From Paenibacillus_AR mesotrionivorans (lineage in GTDB: Bacteria > Bacillota > Bacilli > Paenibacillales > NBRC-103111), in contig NZ_JBJURJ010000009.1 in NCBI RefSeq assembly GCF_046098205.1, positions 186,001 through 250,000 on the forward strand: a stretch of DNA of 64,000 nt, written 5' to 3'. Made by a program: the position numbers and the translations under genes. Below are positions 1-9,170 of this stretch, in pieces. The notes beneath the pieces are model-generated. The model was not told the origin of the DNA. It worked only from the letters and a program-made list of their open reading frames with translations, and did not search any database. How positions within the stretch are numbered: position 1 is the first letter of the stretch; every line of letters begins with the position of its first letter.

Positions 1-1535
1 CCTCCTTCCGCGGCCTGTTCCGTTTCCTTCGTTTTGTGGAGCGGATGCGGGAAAGCGGCGGGGATTTGGGTACGGCCCGGACCCTTGGCGAGCAGGAGGA
101 TATTGTCCGGATTATGTCCATCCACAAAAGCAAAGGCCTGGAATTTCCGGTGGTGTTTGTGGGAGGTACGGCCAAGGGTTTTAACATGATGGATCTGAAC
201 GGGGCTTTCCTGATCCATAAGGAGCTGGGTTTTGGCCCGCGCTATAAGGATGAGGAGCTGCAGGCGGTCTATCCTACTCTGCCCCAGCTAGCCATCCGCA
301 GACGGCTGCGCATGGAAACACTGGCGGAGGAAATGCGTGTGCTGTATGTGGCCCTGACCCGGGCCAAGGAAAAGCTGGTGCTGGTGGGCACGGTGCCTTC
401 TGCGTCCAAGCGACTTGAAGCCGTAGGCGGCTTGATGGTTGGCGGGGAAGATGTTGGATTACCGGGGGCGAATGGGGAGATTGATGCATCAGCCGGTGTC
501 ATCCCTCCATTGTCGGATTATGTGCTGGCGTCCGCACGCTCCTATCTCGATTGGGTGCTGCCCGCTGTTGTGACTGGGGGAGCGGTTATCGCTCCCTGGA
601 GGATTTCAGCGGTTCATGCGGAGACCTTGAGCGGTACTCATGCGGCTGTGGACGAAACTGCAGGCGGGTTTGCAGACAAGCTGATGGAGGCTGTGCGGAC
701 GCTGGAGCCGATGCCGGTGCCAGTGCCGGATGGGGCCTTGCGTGAGGAACTTGGACGCCGGCTGGAATGGAAATACCCTAACCCGGCTGCCGGATCGATA
801 CTCACCAAAACCTCTGTGACCGAACTGAAGCGGCTGGAGGCGAAGAGAATTCTTAGTATAACGGATGCGGAGGAGGGGGCCGCCGGCTTAGGTCTGTGGC
901 TTCCGCTGCAAGAGGGCGGGGGATGGGCGCCTGCTGGTGGAACTGGTGTGGAAACCGGCAGCGGGGAGTCACTTCTGTACCGGACCCCGCGCTTCCGCAA
1001 ATCCCGCAAGCTGTCTGCAGCAGAGACGGGTGTCTTGTATCATACGGCCATGCAGCATATGCCGTTGGACGGCTCAGGGCCGCCTCCGGACATCGAGGGG
1101 GAGCTTAACCGTTTGGCGGAGGCGGGTTTTATCACCCCCTCCGACCGGGAGGTGCTGGACGGAGGCGTTATCGCTGCCTTCTTCGCTACGGATGTTGGCC
1201 GCAGGCTGTCCTTGTCCAAGGAGGTCCGGCGGGAGCTGGCTTTTACCCTGGGGATGGCAGCGGGGGAGCTCTACCCGGATTGTGCGCCGGAGGCGGCAGG
1301 GGAGCTGGTGCTGCTCCAAGGGATTATTGACTGTTTATTCGAGGACGGCGACGGCCGCCTGGTGCTTCTGGATTACAAGACGGACCGCACCAAAGGCCGG
1401 ACCAACAAGGAGCTGGCGGAGCGCTACCGGGTACAGCTGAAGCTGTACGAACGGGCGGTGACGGATATATGGGGCCGGAAGCCAGATGAGCTGGCAGTGT
1501 ATTTTTTCGACGAGTCCCGGCTGATCCGGCTGTAG
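1..1535 (+). CDS. addA: AddA, ATP-dependent helicase/nuclease subunit A (3' part)
   Basis: This is the C-terminal ~510 residues of the AddA subunit of the AddAB helicase-nuclease, which processes double-strand breaks for RecA loading. The reading frame is open to the left edge (frame starts at base 3), so the gene is cut by the window; a GTG at 36 is internal. Visible are UvrD-type helicase motifs (SIHKSKGLEFPVVFVGG; VLYVALTRAKEKL) and, near bases 1366-1386, the RecB-like nuclease signature DYKTD preceded by a GIID motif. A full AddA is about 1,200-1,300 residues, so roughly 60% lies outside. sbcD and sbcC follow on the same strand, the usual addB-addA-sbcD-sbcC order, although a 183-bp repeat element lies in between. 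Confidence 0.93.
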   Translation, partial: SFRGLFRFLRFVERMRESGGDLGTARTLGEQEDIVRIMSIHKSKGLEFPVVFVGGTAKGFNMMDLNGAFLIHKELGFGPRYKDEELQAVYPTLPQLAIRRRLRMETLAEEMRVLYVALTRAKEKLVLVGTVPSASKRLEAVGGLMVGGEDVGLPGANGEIDASAGVIPPLSDYVLASARSYLDWVLPAVVTGGAVIAPWRISAVHAETLSGTHAAVDETAGGFADKLMEAVRTLEPMPVPVPDGALREELGRRLEWKYPNPAAGSILTKTSVTELKRLEAKRILSITDAEEGAAGLGLWLPLQEGGGWAPAGGTGVETGSGESLLYRTPRFRKSRKLSAAETGVLYHTAMQHMPLDGSGPPPDIEGELNRLAEAGFITPSDREVLDGGVIAAFFATDVGRRLSLSKEVRRELAFTLGMAAGELYPDCAPEAAGELVLLQGIIDCLFEDGDGRLVLLDYKTDRTKGRTNKELAERYRVQLKLYERAVTDIWGRKPDELAVYFFDESRLIRL

Positions 1536-1637
1536 AAGGCATGAGCTGGGAAGCAGGGTGCTGGCGGGTAGCTAAGCAATAGTTCGACGTTTCAAGGTGC
1601 AAACCTACTTCCACTCGATTGCACCCTGTTGCGAATC

Positions 1638-1819
1638 TAACGGCGGCAGGAGCCGCTATTTCGGGTAAAATGCCCCTGCTGAAATTCTAACGGAAGCAGC
1701 GGTCGTTATTTTGCCCCAATGATGCGGCAGCTGGGCAAAATGGGCCGAATAGTGGCGCTGGCCGCCGTTAGATTTTGGAAGGGGCTGTTTTTGCGGAATA
1801 ACGGCTGTGGCTTCCGTTA
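1638..1819. repeat. Four-module 183-bp palindromic element, copy 1 (TAACGGCGG/GGAAG subtype)
   Basis: This fills most of the 429-base gap between addA and sbcD. Modules begin at 1638 and 1688 (forward, CTAACGG...TATTT) and 1748 and 1797 (reverse, AATA...CCGTTAG). Spacing is 50, 60 and 49 bp. The two halves are imperfect reverse complements, including the spacers between modules, so the whole element can fold into one long hairpin. Outside the element the gap holds no recognisable gene. Confidence 0.85.
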
Positions 1820-1964
1820 GCCTGGCTCCACCACCGGGACGGCCGATACTGCTTTGGGTTGATCGTGGCGGGGTGGGAGAAACAGCCCGCGCTTCCGCCG
1901 ACGATAGGCAATTTTAAGGTGAGGCTGGCTTATCCGCAAGGCCAAACGTAGGGAGGAAATGATT

Positions 1965-3158
1965 GTGCGAATATTGCATACGGCGGACTGGCATTTGGGC
2001 CGGACGCTGGAGGGCCGGAGCCGCCAAGCGGAACAGGAGGCTTTTGTGGATGAGCTGGTATCCATTGTCCGTCAGGAAGCCGTAGATCTGGTGCTGATTG
2101 CGGGAGATGTGTATGACAGTGTCAATCCGCCGTCCGCAGCGGAAAAACTGTTTTACGATGCCTTGTCCAGGCTGGCTGAGGGCGGGCGACGCTATGTGGC
2201 GGTAATCGCCGGTAACCATGACAGTCCTGAGCGCCTGGCGGCGGCAGAACCGCTGGCTTCCCGCCAGGGTATTGTCCTCCGGGGGCTTCCGGCGAATGCC
2301 TCACTCCGGCTGGGTATCCCCTCCACAGGGGAGGAGGTGGTGCTATATGCCCTCCCCTACCCATCGGAATCGCGGTTAGGGGAGCTGTTGAGCCAGGAGG
2401 CGGAGGAAACCGTTCTCCGCAGAGCGTATTCGGAGCGGATCGGCGCGCTGGTCCGGCAGGCCTGCAGTGAATTCCGCAAGGACACGGTAAACCTGCTGAT
2501 GAGCCATCTGTATGTGCTGGGCGGCGCCGAATCCGAAGGTTCGGAACGTCCCATCCAGGTAGGCGGTGCTTATACCGTGGATGCCGCTGCTTTATGCGCC
2601 GGAGCCGATTATATCGCATTAGGGCATCTGCACCGCCCGCAGTACATAAAAGCTCCGGCGCCTGTCCGTTACTCCGGCTCGCCCCTGGCCTACAGCTTCT
2701 CCGAAGCAGGCCAGGCCAAGTCGGTCACCATCGCGGATATTACCCCTGGTTGTAAGCCGGTGATTACGGAGCTGCCCCTATCCTCGGGCAGACCTCTTGC
2801 GGAGTGGACAGCCAAGGGGGGGCTGGCCCAGGTATATGAGTGGCTGGAGGAATGCCGGGACGCCCGGGCCTGGATTGATCTGACCCTGTACATGGATGAG
2901 GCGCTTTCCATGGACCAACTGCAGCATTTGCGCAAGGCTCATGAGGGCATCATCCATATCCGGCCTGTTTATCCGGAGATGCAGCGGGAGGAAGAGGAGA
3001 TGGACCGCAGACTGCCGGTGGATGAGCTGTTCCGGCGGTTCTACAGCAGGCAGACGGGAGGCGCCCAGCCCGACGAGGAGCTGGTGCGGCTGTTCCTGTC
3101 CATGCTGCAGCAGCAGGGGCCCAGTGAGGCCGCCGCAGCCGGGGAGGAGCCGTCATGA
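1965..3158 (+). CDS. sbcD: SbcD, Mre11-like exonuclease subunit
   Basis: SbcD is the Mn-dependent nuclease of the SbcCD complex, which opens hairpins and cleans DNA ends. The metallophosphoesterase motifs are plain: HTADWHLG at the N-terminus, AGDVYD, IAGNHDSPERL, LMSHLYV and LGHLHRPQ. The length of 397 residues is normal. I chose the GTG at 1965: GGGAGG at 1951-1956 is 8 nt upstream and the protein then starts with the family-typical M-R-I-L-H-T-A-D-W. The ATG at 1959 is only 2-3 nt from the ribosome site. The 3' end overlaps the sbcC start by 4 bases, so the two are translationally coupled. Confidence 0.95.
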   Translation: MRILHTADWHLGRTLEGRSRQAEQEAFVDELVSIVRQEAVDLVLIAGDVYDSVNPPSAAEKLFYDALSRLAEGGRRYVAVIAGNHDSPERLAAAEPLASRQGIVLRGLPANASLRLGIPSTGEEVVLYALPYPSESRLGELLSQEAEETVLRRAYSERIGALVRQACSEFRKDTVNLLMSHLYVLGGAESEGSERPIQVGGAYTVDAAALCAGADYIALGHLHRPQYIKAPAPVRYSGSPLAYSFSEAGQAKSVTIADITPGCKPVITELPLSSGRPLAEWTAKGGLAQVYEWLEECRDARAWIDLTLYMDEALSMDQLQHLRKAHEGIIHIRPVYPEMQREEEEMDRRLPVDELFRRFYSRQTGGAQPDEELVRLFLSMLQQQGPSEAAAAGEEPS

Positions 3159-6100
3159 GGCCGGTGTATTTGTCCCTGGCGGGACTGCAAAGCTACAGAG
3201 AGAAGCAGGAGGTGGATTTCGCCAAACTGTCGGACGCGGGGGTTTTTGGAATTTTCGGACCTACCGGCAGCGGCAAATCCTCTATTCTGGATGCCATGAC
3301 GCTGGCTCTCTACGGTAAGGTGGAGCGGGCACCCGGCGGTACGCTGGGAATTATTAACCAAATGGAAGCGTCCTGCAGCGTAACCTTTACCTTCGAGCTG
3401 TCGGGTGCGGGCCGGACGGACCGTTACCGGGTGGAGCGCACGTACAAACGCTCCGGCGACGCTTCGGTCACCCAGAGCATCACGCGGCTGGTGCAGGTGG
3501 AGGCTTCCGGTCCCGTTGTGCTGGCCGATAAGGCCAAGGAGGTGGATGCCCGGATTCAGCAAATTCTGGGGTTGTCCATGCAGGATTTTACTAGGGCGGT
3601 GGTGCTGCCTCAGGGCAAGTTTGCAGAATTTCTGTCCCTGAAGGGTGTGGAGCGGCGGCATATGCTGGAGCGGCTGTTTCACCTGGAGCAATATGGCGAT
3701 GCCCTTGGCGCCCGCGTGGGAGCGGGCGTCCGGGAAGCGGATATGGCGGTAAAGCAGGCGGAAGCGGAGCAGCTGGGTCTGGGGAATGCCTCGGAGGAGG
3801 CATTGAAGGAAGCTGCCCTAAACCTGGCACAGGCAGAAGCCGGCAGTGCTTCAGCCCGTATCTCCCTCCAATCTGCGGAGCGGGAAGCCAATGACAAACG
3901 GGCCTTGTGGAAGCTTCTGCAGGAACGGGAGGGACTGGAGCAGGAGACCCGGCGCTTATCCTTTGACGGGAGCGTTATGGAAGCCGAGGAAGCGCGGCTC
4001 CAGCTGGCGGTGCAGGCCCGGCGGGTCTCCCATTTTCTGAAGGAATGGTCGGAAGCGGCCAAGGAGCGGGAGCAGACCGTTCGGATGCTGGAGGAGGCGG
4101 AGCGGCAGCACGCCCTAAAGACGGAGCGCTGCGCCTTGATCCGGGAGGATTATGCAGCAGCGCAAAAACGTCTGGCCGAAGAGGAAGGCCCTTTGGCGGA
4201 ACGGATGTCCAATGTCCGGCAGGCTCTAACCCTCCATGGGGAGCTGGCCGCGGTGAAACAGAGCTTGGAGGAGGCAGCCCGGACTGCCGCCGAATTGGCC
4301 CGAAAGGAACAAGAGGCGGCGGAGCTGCTGGACCGGGATCAGGAACGGTACGGCAAGGCACTGGCGCTGCAGCAGGAGCTGAAGGCCAAGCTGGCCGGGC
4401 TCTCTATCCCGCCTGGACGGCGGGAGCAGCTGCAGCAGGCGGTCCTGGCCGTGCACAAGCTGGAGAATGCCAAAAAGCAAACCGCCTCAGCAGAAGAGGA
4501 GCTTCAAGCTGCCAAGCAACGAAGCGAGACACTTCTTCAAGCGGGACATCATGCACGGGAGGCGCTGGATCAAAGCCGCCGCCGGCTGGCGGAGCTGACC
4601 GGTCAAGGTGCTGTGCTGATCCGCCGTTTGGCGGAGCTGGCCTCCGCTGCAGATGAGCTGGGGCGGCTGGCTGCCGCCGGGGAGGAAGAGGAGCAGCAGC
4701 GAGGACTTGCTGAGCTCCGGCGGAATCTGGCCGGGCAGCTGGCCCGGGATCTGAAGGACGGGGAGCCTTGCCCGGTATGCGGCTCCATATCCCATCCGGT
4801 CCATGCTTCCACGGGGCAGGAAGCGGACGCTTCTTCCGCATCTGCTCAAGACGATGGGAAATCCTCCGGTGCAGAAGCTGCCCGTTGGCGCAGCTTGCTG
4901 ATGGAGGCCAAGGATTTGGGGCTCTCCGCACATGCCAAAAGCGAAACACTTCAGGCAGAGCTGGATCAGCATACTGCCGATTCCACAGCGGATGTAAGCA
5001 AGACGCAAACTGAGGTAGCCGCTGCGATCCAGCTTCAAATCGCCTCTACCCTGGTCCCTCCGCTCAAAGAAATGGAAGAACGGGTGGGCAGCTGCCGCGG
5101 TGGAATAGCCCGGCTCCAGCAAGAGACGGAGCGGTGGAGCCAAGACCTGCGGAGTGCTGCAGCCCTCCTTCGCCAGAAAGAAACCGCCCTGGCGGAGGAG
5201 CTGGCGCGCCAGACTGCTGCAGCAAGTGCCGCGGAGACGGTATCTGGAAGAGTGGACACATTGCGTAAGCTTGTGGCGGAGGAAGAACACAGCTGGCGTT
5301 TGTCCTTCCCGGAGCTGCATCCGGAGGAGGCGCAAGCCCTATGGGACCAGCTCCAGGAGGGGCTGCGGCTGCAGGAGGAGCTGATGGCCCGTCTGGCCAA
5401 GGCGGACCCGGTGCTGGAGGAGATGGCCGCGAAGCTCAAGCGGCTGCAGGAGGAAGCGGCGGGACATGAACGCGAGCGAATCGCCGCCGCTGCCCGCGTA
5501 CAGGGTTTTGTCTCCGGCACGGAGGAAAAACGGGCGAAGCTGCTCCAACTGCTGGGAGTAGAGCAGAGCCGCCAGGAAACCGCAGAGCTGCTGGACAGCC
5601 TGACCGCCCGGCTCCGGCAGATGAAGGAGCGGGAGGCGGAGCTGCGCCGGGAGCTGGAGCTGCGCCAAGCCGAGCTGAACGAAGCCGACCGCAGGCTGGC
5701 CGGCGCCCGCCAAGCCAGGCTTTCCGCTGATTCCGCCTTGGACAGAGCCCAAAGCCACGGCGAGCGGGAGCTGGCCTCCTCTGGATTTGCAACCGCAGAG
5801 CAGGCATCAGCCGCTATCCTGTCCGATGAAGCTATCCGGACACTGGAGGCCCGCATAACTGGTTACAAGGAAGCGCAGCTGAAGCTCAAAAGCGCCATCG
5901 ATACGCTGAATGCACAAATCGGCGAGCGTCAGATGACGGAAGCGGAGTGGGAGCAGTGCGAGGCGGCACTTGCAGAGGCCAGGCAGGCGGATGAAGCGGC
6001 CTTGGAGCAAAAAGCGAGGGCCGTCCGCGACATGGAGGAGCTGAACCGGCGCCATGCCCGTTGGCTGGCTATCGAGGAAGAACGCCAAGGGGCATTGGGG

Positions 6101-6613
6101 CGTCTGCGGAATCTCCAAAAGCTGCAGACCGTGCTCCGGGGCAATGCCTTCGTGGAATTTATGGCCATGGAGCAGCTGCTCCAGGTAAGCCGGGCGGCGT
6201 CCGAACGGCTGAGCCAGCTGACGCGGCGCCGGTATGCCCTGGAAACGGATTCCACAGGCGGCTTCATTATCCGGGACGATGCCAACGGGGGATTGCGCAG
6301 ACCGGTGAGCACCCTGTCCGGCGGGGAAACCTTCCTGACCTCCCTATCGTTGGCCTTGGCTCTATCCGCCCAGATTCAGCTGAACGGCACCCATCCCTTG
6401 GAGTTTTTCTTCCTGGATGAAGGCTTTGGAACGCTGGATCCGGAGCTGCTGGAAACGGTGGTCCATGCCCTGGAGAAGCTTCATATGGAGCAGCTTACGG
6501 TAGGGGTGATCAGCCACGTGCCGGAGCTGAAGTCCAGACTTCCCCGGCGGCTTGTGGTTCATCCGGCGGAAGCGGCGGGTGCGGGCAGCCGCATCGTATA
6601 TGAAACTTTATAG
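3155..6613 (+). CDS. sbcC: SbcC, Rad50-like SMC ATPase
   Basis: SbcC is the ATPase partner of SbcD. The N-terminal Walker A is at residues 35-43 (GPTGSGKSS). Two long coiled-coil arms rich in E, A, L, Q and R flank the zinc hook CPVC at residues 539-542, where two SbcC chains dimerise. The C-terminal half carries the signature LSGGETFLTSLSLALALS and the Walker B FFLDEGFGTLD. The 1,152-residue length is typical. The start ATG overlaps the sbcD stop. A hairpin with a T tail follows the gene, so sbcDC probably ends a transcription unit. Confidence 0.96.
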   Translation: MRPVYLSLAGLQSYREKQEVDFAKLSDAGVFGIFGPTGSGKSSILDAMTLALYGKVERAPGGTLGIINQMEASCSVTFTFELSGAGRTDRYRVERTYKRSGDASVTQSITRLVQVEASGPVVLADKAKEVDARIQQILGLSMQDFTRAVVLPQGKFAEFLSLKGVERRHMLERLFHLEQYGDALGARVGAGVREADMAVKQAEAEQLGLGNASEEALKEAALNLAQAEAGSASARISLQSAEREANDKRALWKLLQEREGLEQETRRLSFDGSVMEAEEARLQLAVQARRVSHFLKEWSEAAKEREQTVRMLEEAERQHALKTERCALIREDYAAAQKRLAEEEGPLAERMSNVRQALTLHGELAAVKQSLEEAARTAAELARKEQEAAELLDRDQERYGKALALQQELKAKLAGLSIPPGRREQLQQAVLAVHKLENAKKQTASAEEELQAAKQRSETLLQAGHHAREALDQSRRRLAELTGQGAVLIRRLAELASAADELGRLAAAGEEEEQQRGLAELRRNLAGQLARDLKDGEPCPVCGSISHPVHASTGQEADASSASAQDDGKSSGAEAARWRSLLMEAKDLGLSAHAKSETLQAELDQHTADSTADVSKTQTEVAAAIQLQIASTLVPPLKEMEERVGSCRGGIARLQQETERWSQDLRSAAALLRQKETALAEELARQTAAASAAETVSGRVDTLRKLVAEEEHSWRLSFPELHPEEAQALWDQLQEGLRLQEELMARLAKADPVLEEMAAKLKRLQEEAAGHERERIAAAARVQGFVSGTEEKRAKLLQLLGVEQSRQETAELLDSLTARLRQMKEREAELRRELELRQAELNEADRRLAGARQARLSADSALDRAQSHGERELASSGFATAEQASAAILSDEAIRTLEARITGYKEAQLKLKSAIDTLNAQIGERQMTEAEWEQCEAALAEARQADEAALEQKARAVRDMEELNRRHARWLAIEEERQGALGRLRNLQKLQTVLRGNAFVEFMAMEQLLQVSRAASERLSQLTRRRYALETDSTGGFIIRDDANGGLRRPVSTLSGGETFLTSLSLALALSAQIQLNGTHPLEFFFLDEGFGTLDPELLETVVHALEKLHMEQLTVGVISHVPELKSRLPRRLVVHPAEAAGAGSRIVYETL

Positions 6614-6636
6614 TGGGACTAATAAGCTGTCTTCAA

Positions 6637-6666
6637 CCCCGGGGATGGAACCTCCCGGGGGTTTTT
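6637..6666 (+). terminator. Rho-independent terminator after sbcC
   Basis: The arms CCCCGGG and CCCGGGG surround a 10-nt loop and are followed by GTTTTT, 23 bases after the sbcC stop codon. Confidence 0.75.
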
Positions 6667-6885
6667 CCTGTTTGTGGAGCCAGGTTTAACGATTTTGTGA
6701 ACATTGTCTGTAAATTGGAAACGATTACTGGCTATGTTAAAGAAATGTTCACTACCCCCCGGACGGACATGAAGGTAAAATGAGTTATAGCCTAATTAGA
6801 ATCATTGCAAGACAGAATGTCCATTTTGTTGGCGGAACAACAAGAAGACAACCACATTCAAGAAATCCTGAAGGAGGCTATACCA

Positions 6886-7731
6886 ATGGCGTCATATTTG
6901 ACTCCAAAAGAAATTGCCGAATACACCATCGAATCCGGCTACAAAAAAGCAACCTCGCCCTTGCTGACCGTGCTTACACTGGGCTTTGCAGCGGGGGCTT
7001 TCATATCTCTCGGGTTTTTGCTAGCGATCCGCGTTACCGCAAGTGCCCCTGCCGCATGGGGAAGCTTCGCGACCTTCATCGGAGCCGCGGTGTTCCCCGT
7101 TGGGCTGATTCTGGTTCTGATCGGCGGCGGTGAACTGTTGACCGGCAACATGATGGCTGTTCCCTTGGCCCGTTATGCAGGAAGAATTACCACCTGGCAG
7201 GCCATCCGCAATCTGATCCTGATTACATTGAGCAACTTCGCCGGTGCGATCTTCGTCGCATATTTCTTCGGTCACGTAGTAGGCTTGACGGAAACCGGCG
7301 CATTCCTGGCCAAAACAGTGGATATGGCCGAGCATAAGGTCCATGACACCTTCCTGCAGGCCTTCGTTTCCGGTATCGGCTGTAACTGGCTGGTTGCCCT
7401 GGCCGTATGGCTTTCCTACGGGGCCAAGGATATCGGCGGCAAGATTCTGGGCATCTGGTTCCCCACAATGGCCTTCGTCGCCATCGGCTTCCAGCACGTT
7501 GTAGCCAACATGTTCCTCATCCCGGCAGCCATCTTCGCCGGCCACCTGACCTGGGGCGATTATTTCCACAATTTCTTCCCGGTTTGGCTGGGCAATCTGG
7601 TTGGCGGCGCCATCTTCGTAGCGGGCATCTATTTTATGGCTTATCTGAAAAAGAGCCAAGAGGCTGCTGAAGTGAAGCCTGCTGCTGTCAAACCCGCTGC
7701 TGCTGCTCGCGACGTCCGCGTAGCCAAATAA
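6886..7731 (+). CDS. Formate/nitrite transporter (FNT) family channel
   Basis: This is a six-helix FNT-family membrane protein of 281 residues that should carry formate, nitrite or a related small monovalent anion. Supporting features are LTPKEIAEYTIESGYKKA before the first helix, GGGELLTGNM, NFAGA, a FVSGIGCNWLVALAVWL helix and the FQHVVANMFLIPA motif typical of FNT pores. The tail after the last helix is A/V/K/P-rich and non-conserved. I start at ATG 6886 because AAGGAGG lies 8 nt upstream; longer starts (6805) have no ribosome site and would add a non-homologous leader. It is monocistronic, between terminators. Substrate cannot be fixed, because no formate or nitrite enzyme is adjacent. 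Confidence 0.9.
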   Translation: MASYLTPKEIAEYTIESGYKKATSPLLTVLTLGFAAGAFISLGFLLAIRVTASAPAAWGSFATFIGAAVFPVGLILVLIGGGELLTGNMMAVPLARYAGRITTWQAIRNLILITLSNFAGAIFVAYFFGHVVGLTETGAFLAKTVDMAEHKVHDTFLQAFVSGIGCNWLVALAVWLSYGAKDIGGKILGIWFPTMAFVAIGFQHVVANMFLIPAAIFAGHLTWGDYFHNFFPVWLGNLVGGAIFVAGIYFMAYLKKSQEAAEVKPAAVKPAAAARDVRVAK

Positions 7732-7781
7732 ATTCCAATGCTCGGCCCGTTCCGCTTCCCGTATACAAAATCGGATATGCG

Positions 7782-7826
7782 AAAAAAGCTCCTTTGCCTG
7801 CCAGGTGCAGACAAAGGAGCTTTTTT
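7782..7826. terminator. Bidirectional terminator between convergent genes
   Basis: AAAAAAGCTCCTTTG (7782-7796) pairs with CAAAGGAGCTTTTTT (7812-7826). A/T runs on both sides let it serve the FNT gene on plus and the oxidoreductase on minus. Confidence 0.9.
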
Positions 7827-7853
7827 GCGTTTGGCCGCTTGCTGAAGGGCGGC

Positions 7854-9170
7854 TTATTTTTGTTGGAGCACCCGTGTTTCCTGTTGGAGCAGACGGGCTA
7901 CATTGCGGGCGCTGGAGAAGGAGCGCTCCGCCAATTCCCCTTTGCCGACACAGCCGTCTCCGCAGAAGTAGAAGGGCACATTTTCCACCCGGTTGGGGAG
8001 CAGCTCGTTGCCTTCAATGTTCTTGACACTGGACACCATAGCCTTCTTGGACACACGCTTGACGGTCAAGGCATCGCGCCAGCCCGGATAATGCTTGTCG
8101 AAGAGGGATTCCATGGCTTCCTGCTTCTGGTCCAGATAAAGCTTGCGGCTTTGATCGCTTTCGAACTCATCGTTCAGATACGCGACTCCCTGCAGGAGCT
8201 GGCCGTTGTCCGGCACCAGGGTATGGTCGGTAGCAGAAACATCGGTGATGAACATCTTTTGGTCCATGTCACTGATATAGCTGAACGGACGGGCCACCAC
8301 TTGGTTCAGGCCGATGTCGTACACCATAACCTCGGTGGGTTTGCTGTCCTGGTATTTATCCATAAACGGCTCCCACGGTGTGCCGCGGAGGAGCTTGACG
8401 ACCTGCTGCACCGGCATGGCGAACACTACATTGTCGAAGGCTTCCTCACGTTTTTTGGTTTTCAGGACAAACTTGCGGTTTTCGTAGCGGATTTCATCCA
8501 CGCCCTCCTGCATGGCCACTTCCCAACGGCCCGAGCCGGAGATCTTGTCATGCAGCTGGTTGGTGATGACTGCCCAGCTTCCCAGCACGTAGTTTACCGG
8601 ACGGCTGGAGAGGAACAGGTTATGGTAATATTCGCTGACGACGGAGCCGGATACCTTGCGTGCATCCTCCGGAGAGATGAAGAAGTTGGAGCACACCAGA
8701 TGCTCCCACAGCTCCTTCAGATCGTCGTCGGCATCCGACTGGTCCAGATAGTCGCCCAGCGTGTCGTAGTTTTTGATGGTATGGATCTGCGCGATGATAG
8801 CGGCAACCTCGCCGACAAAACGCACCTTCTGCACGGCAGTCAGCAGGTCGGTCTTGACGATATTGACAAAATCCAGAGGAGCCGGAGTCAGCTGGCCGTT
8901 TTTGGAGTAGACCACCTTGCGCTTATCCACCTGCTTGCTGCTGAAGGACATGCCCAGCTCTTTTTCCATGGTGGTGATGTTGTGGCGGTCGATGCCGTAG
9001 ATGGCGTGGGCACCGTAGTTCAGCGTAAAGCCTTCCTTCTCGTAGGTAAAGGCACGTCCGCCCAGCTGCGGGCTGCGCTCGAAAAGAACACCCTCGATAT
9101 GCTCGGTTTCGGACAGATATGCGGCGGCGGTCAAACCCGCCAGGCCTCCTCCAATAATGGCTACTCTCAT
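7854..9170 (-). CDS. FAD-dependent oxidoreductase, product of the internal start
   Basis: This is the 438-residue oxidoreductase obtained if translation begins at the internal ATG 9170. AGGAGG at 9179-9184 lies 8 nt upstream on the minus strand, far better than anything before the TetR start. The protein then begins M-R-V-A-I-I-G-G-G, the usual start of this family, and its length is normal. It resembles FAD amine oxidases/phytoene desaturases; the catalytic substrate cannot be told from sequence. It ends 28 bases before the bidirectional terminator. I regard independent translation from here as likely, alone or with a TetR-fused form. Confidence 0.65.
   Translation of the reverse strand: MRVAIIGGGLAGLTAAAYLSETEHIEGVLFERSPQLGGRAFTYEKEGFTLNYGAHAIYGIDRHNITTMEKELGMSFSSKQVDKRKVVYSKNGQLTPAPLDFVNIVKTDLLTAVQKVRFVGEVAAIIAQIHTIKNYDTLGDYLDQSDADDDLKELWEHLVCSNFFISPEDARKVSGSVVSEYYHNLFLSSRPVNYVLGSWAVITNQLHDKISGSGRWEVAMQEGVDEIRYENRKFVLKTKKREEAFDNVVFAMPVQQVVKLLRGTPWEPFMDKYQDSKPTEVMVYDIGLNQVVARPFSYISDMDQKMFITDVSATDHTLVPDNGQLLQGVAYLNDEFESDQSRKLYLDQKQEAMESLFDKHYPGWRDALTVKRVSKKAMVSSVKNIEGNELLPNRVENVPFYFCGDGCVGKGELAERSFSSARNVARLLQQETRVLQQK

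Noticed and set aside
6670..6880. FNR/ResD-type site before the FNT gene
   Set aside because: TGTGAACATTG has one half-site only; the second half does not match the expected inverted repeat.
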